A stretch of 22,145 nucleotides of DNA from contig CAKONF010000020.1 of the NCBI GenBank assembly GCA_934097015.1, positions 1 through 22,145 on the forward strand, read 5' to 3'. The position numbers were made by a program, and so were the translations under genes. Below the pieces are notes generated by a model. That model was not told the origin of the DNA. It did no database searches and worked only from the letters and a program-made list of their open reading frames with translations. The stretch comes from an uncultured Bacilli bacterium (GTDB taxonomy: Bacteria; Bacillota_I; Bacilli_A; RF39; UBA660). Of the stretch, positions 7,457 through 15,056 are shown piece by piece; the stretch's first letter is position 1; the number at the start of each line of letters is the position of its first letter.

Positions 7457-7530
7457 TAAAAAAATTTTACAAATTTTGTCTACAAAGTTTGAGATGAATT
7501 TTATTTATGTAACCAGCAAATGTTTACTTT

Positions 7531-8643
7531 TTAAATTTGTATTATTTTATTACTCTTTTCAAACTCTAATACATCTTCATCTACTAACATATTATAGATT
7601 TCATAAGCCTTAATATCATAATCTTTTATAATAGAATTAATATTTTTTAAACTAGATACTATAGGAATCTTAGTATCTTTTTTTATTCTATTAATATATT
7701 TTTTACCCTTATCATTAAATCCTAATAATCTAATATATTCATTTTTTAAACACTTTTCTTTATCTTTTTTAGTCAATCCAATTAATATATGTATAAACAT
7801 TCTATTAATTCTATTATATGTATATCTTTTAGATTTAGTTTTATTTATTAAATCATCTATACTATTACATTCATTAATTATTTTTTTTAATCTATTATCT
7901 ATACCTTCATCAACAGTTAAATATTTATCTAAATTATCATCATTTATAATTTTATATTTAAGTAATTTAAAATATAAATCATAATCTATTATATTAATAT
8001 ATTTAGTAGTAGGAACATATTTATTTATATCTTCATTATTAATAATTTTATTTCTAATATTACTAGCACTAACTATATTAGAATCATTTTCTATATCATG
8101 ATAATCATTAGTTCTTTTTATTGCAATAGCTTCTATATCATATTTATGTTTTAATATAGTTTTAATATAAGATAAACCTAATAAATCATTAGGTGTACTA
8201 ATATTAGTTTTAAGAGCTAAATTAAGTGCAGTAGGGTAATTTACACCATCTTTTAAATATTCCTTTACTTTACTATCATAATCTTTATTAAGAGATATAT
8301 TAGCCATTTCATATAATTTATTAACATCACCAGATTCACTACCAAAAATTATTTTTTTAACTCCTAAATAATGTAATAATTCTATACTAGCATCACTAAA
8401 TATATCTGCTGAATTACTACCAAATATAAAAGGAAGTTCAATTACAATATCTACATTATTTTCTAAAGCTAATAAAGTTTTATTTTTTACACTTTCAATA
8501 CTAATTTCACCACGTTCTAAAAAATATCCATTTAAAACTAATATAATAATAGAATTAGGATAAAGTTCTTTTATTTTATTTATATGATATATGTGTCCAT
8601 TATGAAATGGATTATATTCTGCAATAATTCCTATTATATCCAT
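7531..8643 (-). CDS. tmcAL: tRNA(Met) cytidine acetate ligase TmcAL (YlbM)
   Basis: Makes N4-acetylcytidine at the wobble base C34 of elongator tRNA-Met from acetate and ATP, the Bacillota counterpart of TmcA. The 370-aa protein opens with the nucleotidyltransferase motif GIIAEYNPFHNGHIYH (HxGH-type, residues 14-17), followed by LVLNGYFLERGE, FIFGSNSAD and the later SASNIRNK motif (residue ~193), all typical of the family. It is somewhat shorter than the B. subtilis protein (about 415 aa) but without an obvious missing block. The ATG is preceded by GTGAGGT on the minus strand, about 9 bases upstream. It is a single gene; the small RNA promoter lies immediately beyond its 3' end. Confidence 0.93.
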   Translation of the reverse strand: MDIIGIIAEYNPFHNGHIYHINKIKELYPNSIIILVLNGYFLERGEISIESVKNKTLLALENNVDIVIELPFIFGSNSADIFSDASIELLHYLGVKKIIFGSESGDVNKLYEMANISLNKDYDSKVKEYLKDGVNYPTALNLALKTNISTPNDLLGLSYIKTILKHKYDIEAIAIKRTNDYHDIENDSNIVSASNIRNKIINNEDINKYVPTTKYINIIDYDLYFKLLKYKIINDDNLDKYLTVDEGIDNRLKKIINECNSIDDLINKTKSKRYTYNRINRMFIHILIGLTKKDKEKCLKNEYIRLLGFNDKGKKYINRIKKDTKIPIVSSLKNINSIIKDYDIKAYEIYNMLVDEDVLEFEKSNKIIQI

Positions 8644-8856
8644 AATATTACCTCACTAACAAAAATTATATTACTAAAATAATATAAAATAGTCAAATAA
8701 ATGATTATTATACTATTGCATATATTATATATGTATGATATATTTATATACAGATACATTATATTTTTCTGCTAAGCTCATTTTTATAGTAATCACCAAA
8801 TACTAAAAAATAGTTAAAGCGTTAATAATGTATCTATTTTTTTAATATAATTTAAT
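8644..8856. other. Non-coding spacer upstream of tmcAL
   Basis: This AT-rich stretch carries the tmcAL ribosome binding site and, on the minus strand, a TATAAT-like element (in GTAATATAAT around 8671). TA-rich alternating runs at about 8715-8765 could form weak hairpins. An 18-codon minus-strand ORF (8781-8725) has GGTGAT upstream but is too short to call. Nothing else is recognisable. Confidence 0.4.
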
Positions 8857-9051
8857 ATGAATAAACTAATATATTTTATTATAAGTATAATTTTTATTAG
8901 TATATCAAGTATATTTTTTATATTATATTTAAATCTATTTAACATAGGATATAATATATTTGAATATTTACTTTTTTGTTTTAAAAAAATAGAATGTTTA
9001 CTCATAATACCTGGTATATTAATTTTATATAAATTAAATAAAAGCCTATAA
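8857..9051 (+). CDS. Doubtful 64-aa two-helix membrane protein
   Basis: The ORF encodes two hydrophobic segments (residues about 4-30 and 46-58) separated by FEYLLFCFKKIEC, the pattern of a small membrane protein. There is no ribosome binding site. TATAAT (8846-8851) ends only 5 bases before the ATG, so a transcript from it would be leaderless. In sequence this AT-rich, hydrophobic ORFs of Ile/Leu/Phe codons arise by chance, so the call is weak. It lies between tmcAL (divergent) and dnaB, with no conserved partner. Confidence 0.25.
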   Translation: MNKLIYFIISIIFISISSIFFILYLNLFNIGYNIFEYLLFCFKKIECLLIIPGILILYKLNKSL

Positions 9052-9078
9052 AATAATAGAAATAACACTCGCTTACAC

Positions 9079-9107
9079 TTGAATAAATTTATTAAGTAAT
9101 ATAAAAT
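9079..9107 (+). promoter_or_regulatory. dnaB-dnaI promoter
   Basis: TTGAAT (9079-9084), exactly 17 bases, TAAAAT (9102-9107). The expected start near 9114 is just ahead of or within the ribosome binding site GTGAGGAG (9113-9120), giving a very short leader. Confidence 0.6.
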
Positions 9108-9127
9108 ATATTGTGAGGAGTGATGAT

Positions 9128-10396
9128 ATGAGAGAAATAACACTTTTACCAGCAGATACATATGTTGTTGTTAATAAAACAATTCTTACAGAATATGATA
9201 AAAAAGTAATTATTGATCTTTATCAACCACTTATAGGACCACTTGCAATATCACTTTATTTAACATTAATAAGTGATCTAAATAAAGATTTAAAAAAGAG
9301 TGATGAATATTCACATCATCATTTAATGATTAATTTAAAAAGTGGATTAGATATTATTAAAAAAGCAAGAAATAGTTTAGAAGCAGTAGGACTAATTAAA
9401 ACATTAGTAAAAATAAATGAAAATCAAAATAATTATATATATCAAATATATAGTCCTCTTACACCAAATGAATTTTTTAATCATCCTATATTAAATGTTA
9501 TTTTATATAATAATGTTGGAGATATAGAATATGATAAATTAACTGAATTTTATAAAAGAATATATATAGATACTAAAGATTATAAAGATATATCTGCAAC
9601 ACTTAATACAACATATAAAACAGTAAATAACATATTAAAAAAAGATATTATTGATAAAGAAAGTATAGGTACTAATGTAGGTAATACAATAGATTTTGAT
9701 ATGCTAATATCTAGTATTCCAAGTAATATAATTAGTAATAAAGCGTTTAATAAAAAGACACGTGAACTTATTAATAACTTATCTTTTGTATATGATATTG
9801 ATAATTTAAGAATGATAGATTTAGTAAGATTATCTATAGATGATAATGGTATGATAAATAAAGATAAATTGATAGGTAATATAAGAAAATATTATGATTT
9901 TAATAATAATGGCGCTTTACCTACATTAATTTATAGAACACAACCTGATTATTTAAAACAAGGATATAATGATAATTCTAATAGAGGTAAAATGTTATAT
10001 GTGTTTGAAAATACAACACCTTATGATTTCCTAATGGGTAAATATAAAGGAGTTAAACCTACTAGTAGAGATTTAAAATTGTTAGAATATTTAGCATTAG
10101 AATTAAAAATGCAACCTGCTGTAATAAATGTACTAATTGATTATGTATTAAGAATAAATGATAATAAATTAAATAAAAGTTATGTAGAAACTATTGCTGG
10201 AGAATGGGTTAGAAGTAATATAACAACTGCAAAAGATGCTATGGAAAGAGCAGAAAAACAACATAAAAAGAATAAAATGAAAATAGTTAAAAAACAAGAA
10301 AATGTTCCAGTTTGGTTTAATGAAAAAAATGATAGTCAAGATATTACAGACAATGAAAAACAAGAATTAGAAAATTTATTAAAAGATTTTAGGTGA
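9128..10396 (+). CDS. dnaB: Replication initiation and membrane attachment protein DnaB (DnaB/DnaD family)
   Basis: Primosome protein of Bacilli that works with DnaA, DnaD and DnaI to load the replicative helicase at the origin and at restart sites; it is not the helicase that bears the same name in E. coli. The N-terminus LLPADTYVVVNK followed by LYQPLIGPLAISLYLTL is the characteristic opening winged-helix segment. A second DnaD-like domain lies near the C-terminus (PYDFLMGKYKG to GEWVRSNITTAKDAMERA), followed by a charged tail. I chose ATG 9128, giving 422 aa, over the in-frame GTG at 9113 because that GTG is part of the ribosome binding site GTGAGGAG. It runs directly into dnaI with 4 bases between stop and start. 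Confidence 0.9.
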   Translation: MREITLLPADTYVVVNKTILTEYDKKVIIDLYQPLIGPLAISLYLTLISDLNKDLKKSDEYSHHHLMINLKSGLDIIKKARNSLEAVGLIKTLVKINENQNNYIYQIYSPLTPNEFFNHPILNVILYNNVGDIEYDKLTEFYKRIYIDTKDYKDISATLNTTYKTVNNILKKDIIDKESIGTNVGNTIDFDMLISSIPSNIISNKAFNKKTRELINNLSFVYDIDNLRMIDLVRLSIDDNGMINKDKLIGNIRKYYDFNNNGALPTLIYRTQPDYLKQGYNDNSNRGKMLYVFENTTPYDFLMGKYKGVKPTSRDLKLLEYLALELKMQPAVINVLIDYVLRINDNKLNKSYVETIAGEWVRSNITTAKDAMERAEKQHKKNKMKIVKKQENVPVWFNEKNDSQDITDNEKQELENLLKDFR

Positions 10397-10400
10397 TAGT

Positions 10401-11315
10401 ATGATAGAATTCAAAGAAACAACTAATTATAATAAAAAAAATTTAAATGATGAATTAAAAAGAGATTACATAAAAGCATTAAAAGACATTAAATTTAAAA
10501 ATTTAATTACTAGATTAAAATTAACAGATGAAATTGGTATGAAATATACATCAAAATTAGAACATACAATAAATGATTTACATAATTGTGAAAACTGTAA
10601 AGGATTAGTAGAGTGTAAAAATGACGTAAATGGTTGTGTATATTACCCAGAAAAGGAAGATGATAAATTAATTTTTAATTATGTAGCGTGCAAATATAAA
10701 AATAAAGAAATAAAAGAAAAAAGTGAAAAGAAAAGTATTTGTTATGGTATAGGAGAAAATATAAAAAATGCTTCCATGAGTGAGATATATACTGATGATA
10801 AAAAAAGAGTAGAATTAATAAAATGGATAACAAATCTTTACCACAATTATCCAAAAGAAAAAAAAGGATTATACTTACATGGATCTTTTGGTAGTGGAAA
10901 AACATATATAATTGCAGCACTATTAAATGAATTTGCAAAAAAAAATTATAAAACAATAATAATGTACTATCCAGAAATGTTAAATAGATTAAAATCAACT
11001 TTTGATAATACAAATGAATCATTTAGTGAGATGTTAAATGAAATAAAAAAATGTGATTTCTTACTTATAGATGATATAGGTGCAGAAACAGTATCTACTT
11101 GGAGTAGAGATGAAATACTAGGAACAATACTTCAATATAGAATGGAAAATAATTTAACAACATTCTTTACATCAAATTTAACAATAGATGAATTAGAAAC
11201 TAACTTAAGTCTTACAAAAAATAATGTTGATAAAGTAAAAGCAAGAAGAATTATTGAAAGAATAAAACAATTAACAATTGATTTAGAATTAATTAGCAAA
11301 AATCGAAGAAATTAA
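10401..11315 (+). CDS. dnaI: Primosomal helicase loader DnaI
   Basis: AAA+ ATPase that loads the hexameric replicative helicase onto DNA in Bacilli. The 304-aa protein has an N-terminal helicase-binding region with Cys63, Cys66, Cys72, Cys79 and Cys97, matching the zinc-binding domain of DnaI. The ATPase domain follows: Walker A GSFGSGKT at 161-168, Walker B LLIDD at 221-225, sensor-1 TSN at 257-259 and a probable arginine finger in KARRIIERI (about 280-288). Length is close to B. subtilis DnaI (311 aa). The ribosome binding site AGGTGA is the end of dnaB itself, so translation is coupled. The terminator stem begins inside its last codons. Confidence 0.95.
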   Translation: MIEFKETTNYNKKNLNDELKRDYIKALKDIKFKNLITRLKLTDEIGMKYTSKLEHTINDLHNCENCKGLVECKNDVNGCVYYPEKEDDKLIFNYVACKYKNKEIKEKSEKKSICYGIGENIKNASMSEIYTDDKKRVELIKWITNLYHNYPKEKKGLYLHGSFGSGKTYIIAALLNEFAKKNYKTIIMYYPEMLNRLKSTFDNTNESFSEMLNEIKKCDFLLIDDIGAETVSTWSRDEILGTILQYRMENNLTTFFTSNLTIDELETNLSLTKNNVDKVKARRIIERIKQLTIDLELISKNRRN

Positions 11316-11333
11316 TTTACTTCGTTTTTTTTT
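11304..11333 (+). terminator. dnaB-dnaI operon terminator
   Basis: CGAAG (11304-11308) pairs with CTTCG (11320-11324), with possible AAAT/ATTT pairing inside, then nine T residues. The stem overlaps the last codons and stop of dnaI. Confidence 0.75.
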
Positions 11334-11335
11334 GA

Positions 11336-11359
11336 TGTTATAATGAAATAGAGTAGGAG
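11336..11359 (+). promoter_or_regulatory. Extended -10 and ribosome binding site for the 162-aa membrane protein
   Basis: TGTTATAAT (11336-11344) is a consensus extended -10; TTTACT (11316-11321) is a weak -35 at 17 bp. AGGAG (11355-11359) precedes the ATG at 11367 by 7 bases. Confidence 0.6.
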
Positions 11360-11366
11360 TATCGTT

Positions 11367-11855
11367 ATGGAGAATAAATCATTCTTAAGTAAATTTCTTT
11401 TATTACTAACCATAATTGTTTTAATAGTCATAGTAGCATTTTTTGTTATGAATAAAAATAGTGTAGCAAGTGACATGAAAGAAATAGAAAAAATAACTAG
11501 TATGAACGTTGATACTTATGATGAAGATTTATATGTATATAAGTTAGATAATGATAGTTTATATACATCACAATATTTTTATAACGCTTATTACTTATCT
11601 AACAATACAGTTAAATTTGATGAATATAAAATAAATGAAAATACAAAATTTTATTTAAAAACATTATCTAATACAGAAAAAGATATTAACAATATAAAAA
11701 TATCTTATGATCCAATAGATATTGATGAATTTAAATACCTATTAAATAACTATACTTTATTAAAAGTTTATATATGGAAAGACAGTAATGATTTATGCAA
11801 AAATGTATTATTATATTCTTCAAATAATATAAAATTAGAAATAGAACACTACTAA
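11367..11855 (+). CDS. Membrane-anchored protein of unknown function
   Basis: 162 aa with one N-terminal membrane helix (about residues 10-28, LLLLTIIVLIVIVAFFVMN) and a 130-residue outer domain rich in Asp, Asn, Tyr and Ser. No lipobox and no enzymatic motif is visible. One Cys (NDLCKN) lies near the C-terminus. The N-in charge pattern (Lys at 4 and 9 before the helix) predicts an outward-facing C-terminal domain. It has its own promoter and shares a bidirectional terminator with gerE, so it is an isolated unit between the replication genes and the sporulation genes. I do not recognise the family. Confidence 0.75.
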   Translation: MENKSFLSKFLLLLTIIVLIVIVAFFVMNKNSVASDMKEIEKITSMNVDTYDEDLYVYKLDNDSLYTSQYFYNAYYLSNNTVKFDEYKINENTKFYLKTLSNTEKDINNIKISYDPIDIDEFKYLLNNYTLLKVYIWKDSNDLCKNVLLYSSNNIKLEIEHY

Positions 11856-11884
11856 AAAAAAACGTAAATTGTTACGCTTTTTTT
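11854..11884. terminator. Bidirectional terminator shared with gerE
   Basis: CGTAA (11863-11867) / TTACG (11872-11876) with loop ATTG, flanked by nine A residues on the left and seven T residues on the right, so it works for both converging genes. The right arm contains the gerE stop codon. Confidence 0.8.
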
Positions 11885-12105
11885 ATGCTTATTTCATTTA
11901 ATTTTATTAATTCGATAATAGCATTAGATCTATTAATTACATCTAATTTTTGCATTACATTAGAAATATGATTTCTTACAGTTTTTTCACTAATATTTAA
12001 TATAACACTTATTTCTTTAGTAGTTTTATTATCAATAAGTAATTCAAAAATTTCTTTTTCTCTTTTTGTTATTATATTTTTCATATTATCCTCTTTCTTT
12101 AACAT
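11872..12105 (-). CDS. gerE: GerE-like LuxR-family sporulation regulator
   Basis: A stand-alone LuxR-type helix-turn-helix DNA-binding protein. GerE of B. subtilis (74 aa) acts in the mother cell late in sporulation on spore-coat genes. This 77-aa protein has the same size and follows the GerE pattern closely: TKREKEIFELLIDNKTTKEI, then ISEKTVRNHISN and MQKLDV, with the recognition helix in KTVRNHISNVMQKL. No receiver domain exists, as in GerE. Two starts are possible: ATG at 12105 with little ribosome binding site, or ATG at 12084 (70 aa), preceded by AGAGGAT at short spacing; the latter may be the true start. It lies 35 bases after spoIIIAH on the same strand, a likely transcription unit. 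Together they indicate a sporulation programme. Confidence 0.85.
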   Translation of the reverse strand: MLKKEDNMKNIITKREKEIFELLIDNKTTKEISVILNISEKTVRNHISNVMQKLDVINRSNAIIELIKLNEISIKKA

Positions 12106-12140
12106 TACTCAATATATTTTATGAGAAAAAATAATCTTTG

Positions 12141-12626
12141 TTATTGAAATTTAACTGTAATATACATTTTATTTGAATATTGTTCCTGTATTTTTCTTAT
12201 AATTTGATTTGCTAATTTGGTATCATGATCTTTTTTAGAAATAGTGATTTTTATATTATCTTTATCTATTTTTACAAAACATTGTAATTTAAAACTATCA
12301 TTAATTAGTTTTTCAATGTTTTCTTCTTTACCTTTATTCAAATTTATATTTTGTATTTTTTCATAAGCATTATTTTTTTCTTCTAAAGTTGCTTTATCAT
12401 TTAAAAGTATTGATTGTAAATCATTAATAGTATTAAGAACTTCTTCATCATCTAAAACTCTTAAAGATGCAAGAGAGTCTGTTTCCTCAATATTAATCGT
12501 TTCCTTTTCTTCCACATTCTCTTTTATAGTTGCCAAAGTAGTATTTGGCATAGCGATATAGTATACACTTAGAACTAATATAATACTGAATAGAGTTAAA
12601 AACCACAAACTTTGTTTATTTATCAT
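12141..12626 (-). CDS. spoIIIAH: SpoIIIAH-like stage III sporulation protein
   Basis: SpoIIIAH is a mother-cell membrane protein that pairs with forespore SpoIIQ across the septum to form the feeding-tube channel. The N-terminus MINKQSLWFLTLFSIILVLSV matches the family's very conserved opening (charged start, Q-x-x-W, one helix at residues about 8-26, then YYIAMP). A Glu-rich linker (about 35-50) leads to the YscJ-like ring-building domain, which holds LNDKATLEEKNNAYEKIQNI and a basic C-terminal half. At 161 aa it is shorter than the B. subtilis protein (218 aa), mainly in the linker. The ribosome binding site GGAGG precedes the ATG. The other spoIIIA genes (AA to AG), normally upstream, are absent from the neighbourhood; two micro-ORFs take their place. 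Confidence 0.85.
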   Translation of the reverse strand: MINKQSLWFLTLFSIILVLSVYYIAMPNTTLATIKENVEEKETINIEETDSLASLRVLDDEEVLNTINDLQSILLNDKATLEEKNNAYEKIQNINLNKGKEENIEKLINDSFKLQCFVKIDKDNIKITISKKDHDTKLANQIIRKIQEQYSNKMYITVKFQ

Positions 12627-12677
12627 ATATTTTCCTCCATTAACTATTAAATTATATTAATAAAAATAAATATTATT

Positions 12678-12731
12678 CTAAATAAACAAACTTAATCCAT
12701 AAATTAATATTTTAAAAAATTTAAACCACAT
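12678..12731 (-). CDS. 17-aa micropeptide upstream of spoIIIAH
   Basis: The ORF reads MWFKFFKILIYGLSLFI then TAG. The ribosome binding site GAAAGGAG (minus strand 12748-12741) lies 9 bases upstream, as strong as any in the window. The peptide is hydrophobic with two Lys residues. Its core KFFKILI matches RFLRILI in the next micro-ORF upstream. It could be a real membrane-active peptide (compare SpoVM, 26 aa, a sporulation peptide of similar nature but no sequence match), a translated leader, or an accident. Confidence 0.45.
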   Translation of the reverse strand: MWFKFFKILIYGLSLFI

Positions 12732-12809
12732 ATTTATTTTCTCCTTTCACTAAATTGTTAATAATTTAAATCTAATTTTAATAATTATTGTTCTAATATA
12801 ATATATCAT

Positions 12810-12857
12810 TTAAAACATTAAAAATAATTTAATAAGTATACGTAAAAATCTATACAT
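12810..12857 (-). CDS. 15-aa micropeptide, paralog-like to the next
   Basis: The ORF reads MYRFLRILIKLFLMF then TAA. The ribosome binding site AGAGAGGAGA (minus strand 12874-12865) lies about 8 bases upstream. The pattern aromatic-basic-F-x-basic-I-L-I is shared with the 17-aa ORF 78 bases downstream. It is amphipathic or hydrophobic with Arg3, Arg6 and Lys10. No family is recognised. Confidence 0.45.
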   Translation of the reverse strand: MYRFLRILIKLFLMF

Positions 12858-13136
12858 AATTATTTCTCCTCTCTATCATCCCTACACTTATATTATTGTG
12901 AAAAAATTTGCATTTCCTTTTTTTTTCTTTAATTTTTTAAAAAAAATTTTATTTTTTTAACAGATATAAAAAATTTACAAATTATTTTTACAAATATAAA
13001 ATATTTGTGTGTAAATATATAGTTAAATAAAAGTTTAAAAAAAGTAAATAAAAAGTATAATATTTTACGCTATAAAATTCACCATTAAAATAAAAACAAT
13101 ACTTATAAAAAATAATTTTTTGTAAATAATAATAAC
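12858..13136. other. Non-coding A/T-homopolymer-rich spacer
   Basis: It holds the promoter space for two diverging units. Long A and T runs (12918-12960) suggest curved DNA. A perfect 8-bp hairpin ACAAATAT-AAA-ATATTTGT (12990-13008) is nested between TTTAC (12974-12978) and GTAAA (13011-13015). Minus-strand -10-like sequence ATATAAG lies near 12888. I could not match a sporulation sigma-factor promoter with confidence. Confidence 0.4.
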
Positions 13137-14120
13137 ATGAAAAAGAATAATTTAAATATATTAATAATATTACTTATTTTACTAGTTAGTGTTTATATTA
13201 TAAGATTACTAAAATTAACTGGTATATGTTGTATGATACTATCTATTTTAAGTCCATTATTTTTTGGATATGTTTTATCATGGATATTAAAACCTATAGT
13301 AGATAAAATAAATTTTAATAGGGGAATTACAACGACTTTTATATTTATATTATTTATTGGAAGTATAATATTCATATTTTTTAAATTAGTACCACTAATA
13401 ATAATTGAATCCAAAAAAATATTTCCAATAATAAAATACTATATTTTACACAATAAATATTTATATAAAATATATAACAATTTAAATATAAAAGAAATGG
13501 TAATATCTAATTTAAAACATATGAATAATTGTCTAAATAATATAGTAGGAATAACTATGAATATAGTTTATAGTATGATATTTAGTTTCTATTTTCTAAT
13601 TAGAAAAAATCCTACTAGTTATTTTACTTTTATACCAAATGAATTAAGATATAATATCAGTAAAGATTTAAGATTGTATGTTAAAAGTATATTGTTAGAT
13701 ACATTGTTTATGTTTACTATATTATCTATTATTTTTAGCATAATTGGTTTATCAAGCCCTATTCTTTTTGCTTTATTTTGTGCTATTACAAATATAATTC
13801 CATACATAGGACCATATATAGGAGGAGTACCAGCAATATTAATAGGACTTACAAAGAGTTTTAAATTAGGTATAATAACTACTATCGTAATTATGGTAGT
13901 TCAATCTCTTGAAAATAATATAGTTCAACCAATGATAGTTAGTAAAAATGTTAATTTAAATCCAATATATATTTTAATAGGCGTTATTATATTTAGTCAT
14001 TTTTTTGGAATATTAGGAATGATTATATCAACACCTATATTATTAATAATAAGAAATATAATAAATTATTATAAAAAAAATAAACCAGATTGGTTTACCT
14101 CAATTCTTGATAAACTGTAG
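13137..14120 (+). CDS. AI-2E/YtvI family membrane protein
   Basis: A 327-aa polytopic membrane protein with about 7-8 hydrophobic segments (for example residues 7-27, 31-51, 62-85, 190-215, 230-262, 275-305). The C-terminal region NNIVQPMIVSKNVNLNP followed by GVIIFSHFFGILGMIISTPI is the signature of the AI-2E/PerM transporter-like family. Members include the sporulation membrane protein YtvI and small-molecule or ion exporters; the neighbouring spoIIIAH and gerE make a YtvI-like role possible but unproven. There is no ribosome binding site before the ATG (the preceding bases are only A and T plus one C), so translation probably starts by an SD-independent route. Its 3' end overlaps the convergent transglutaminase-like gene by 26 bases. 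Confidence 0.85.
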   Translation: MKKNNLNILIILLILLVSVYIIRLLKLTGICCMILSILSPLFFGYVLSWILKPIVDKINFNRGITTTFIFILFIGSIIFIFFKLVPLIIIESKKIFPIIKYYILHNKYLYKIYNNLNIKEMVISNLKHMNNCLNNIVGITMNIVYSMIFSFYFLIRKNPTSYFTFIPNELRYNISKDLRLYVKSILLDTLFMFTILSIIFSIIGLSSPILFALFCAITNIIPYIGPYIGGVPAILIGLTKSFKLGIITTIVIMVVQSLENNIVQPMIVSKNVNLNPIYILIGVIIFSHFFGILGMIISTPILLIIRNIINYYKKNKPDWFTSILDKL

Positions 14121-14988
14121 TATCAAATTTATGATCTTTAGTATCAAATTCTAATAATTTTTTTGTATTTACCAAGAAAAAATCATGTTGTAATGTATCA
14201 ACATCACTATCTTTGGTTATAGGATCATCCCAAGTTAAATCAATATTTAGCCATTCTCCATTAACTAATACAGCATTCCAAACATGAGTATTACTAGCAA
14301 CTTTATAGTTTTTTAGACCAAATTTAGAAATAAATATTGCCATTAAATCAGCATACCCACTACATACTGCAGTGCCATTGAATAATGGTCCTAAAGCAGT
14401 ATAAGAAGCATCATTTGATTTATTAATATCATATCTAGTATTATTAATAATATAATCATGTATAACTAATAATTTATCATCATCACTCATATCACTTTTA
14501 ATATATTTTGTAATAATATCATCAACACCCTTATTAATTTTTTCTATATCACTATCACTATATAATTTTGTAATATTTATAGTAATTTCACCAGTGTTAT
14601 TGCTAACAATACCAATTTTAGAATAAGTATTATATGGATGCACATAATTATTAATATTAGATAAAAGAGTAGTATCATTACTTATTTTATTCATATCTTT
14701 TAAACAATCAGTATATTCATCAGGGCAATAAAAAGTAAAATTATCCCAACCATTATTTAATGTAGAAAAAACAATATTTAATAAACCTTGATAACTATAA
14801 GGAACATATTGATTAGATTCTTGTACGAATTTAAAATCATAATTCTTATAATAATCATTAGGACTTGATATAGCTACTTTCTTATTATTTTCTAAAAATA
14901 AAGCAATTTTATTTGAAATACTATCAATATTAATTAAAACTAATAAACTAATTAAAATACATATTATCAAAGATATAGTTTTCTTCAT
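14095..14988 (-). CDS. Secreted or membrane-anchored transglutaminase-like protein
   Basis: The 297-aa protein has an N-terminal signal anchor (about residues 4-22, SLIICILISLLVLINI) without a lipobox Cys. A transglutaminase-like (cysteine protease fold) domain occupies about 165-260: KLLVIHDYIINNTRYD, then the catalytic triad Cys209 in TAVCSGYADL, His235 in NTHVWNAV, and Asp250 in WLNIDLTWDDP. All three catalytic residues are present, so it is probably active. Such proteins cross-link or cleave surface or cell-wall peptides outside the cell; the substrate is unknown. Cys88 and Cys95 may form a disulfide. The ribosome binding site GAGGTG precedes the ATG. It runs tail to tail with the AI-2E gene and sits downstream of rpsT, with no sign of an operon. 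Confidence 0.88.
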   Translation of the reverse strand: MKKTISLIICILISLLVLINIDSISNKIALFLENNKKVAISSPNDYYKNYDFKFVQESNQYVPYSYQGLLNIVFSTLNNGWDNFTFYCPDEYTDCLKDMNKISNDTTLLSNINNYVHPYNTYSKIGIVSNNTGEITINITKLYSDSDIEKINKGVDDIITKYIKSDMSDDDKLLVIHDYIINNTRYDINKSNDASYTALGPLFNGTAVCSGYADLMAIFISKFGLKNYKVASNTHVWNAVLVNGEWLNIDLTWDDPITKDSDVDTLQHDFFLVNTKKLLEFDTKDHKFDTTVYQELR

Positions 14989-15025
14989 ATAAACACCTCG
15001 TATTATAATAATAACAAATTATAAT

Positions 15026-15056
15026 TTAAAAAGAAATGATTAATTATTCATTTCTT
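15026..15056 (-). terminator. rpsT terminator
   Basis: A perfect 9-bp stem, AAGAAATGA (15031-15039) / TCATTTCTT (15048-15056), whose loop holds the rpsT stop codon; on the minus strand it ends in a T run (CTTTTT). Confidence 0.75.

Noticed and set aside
8725..8781. 18-codon minus-strand ORF upstream of tmcAL (begins MSLAEKYNVSV)
   Set aside because: GGTGAT lies 9 bases upstream, but a single very short ORF without a paralog or structure is not enough for a call.
9113..9127. Upstream GTG start for dnaB
   Set aside because: This GTG is part of the GTGAGGAG ribosome binding site; ATG 9128 fits the spacing and the family's N-terminus.
8814..9161. Minus-strand ORF of 115 codons across the dnaB upstream region
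   Set aside because: Would cover the dnaB promoter and start, has no supporting SD site and no domain; typical chance ORF in A/T-rich DNA.
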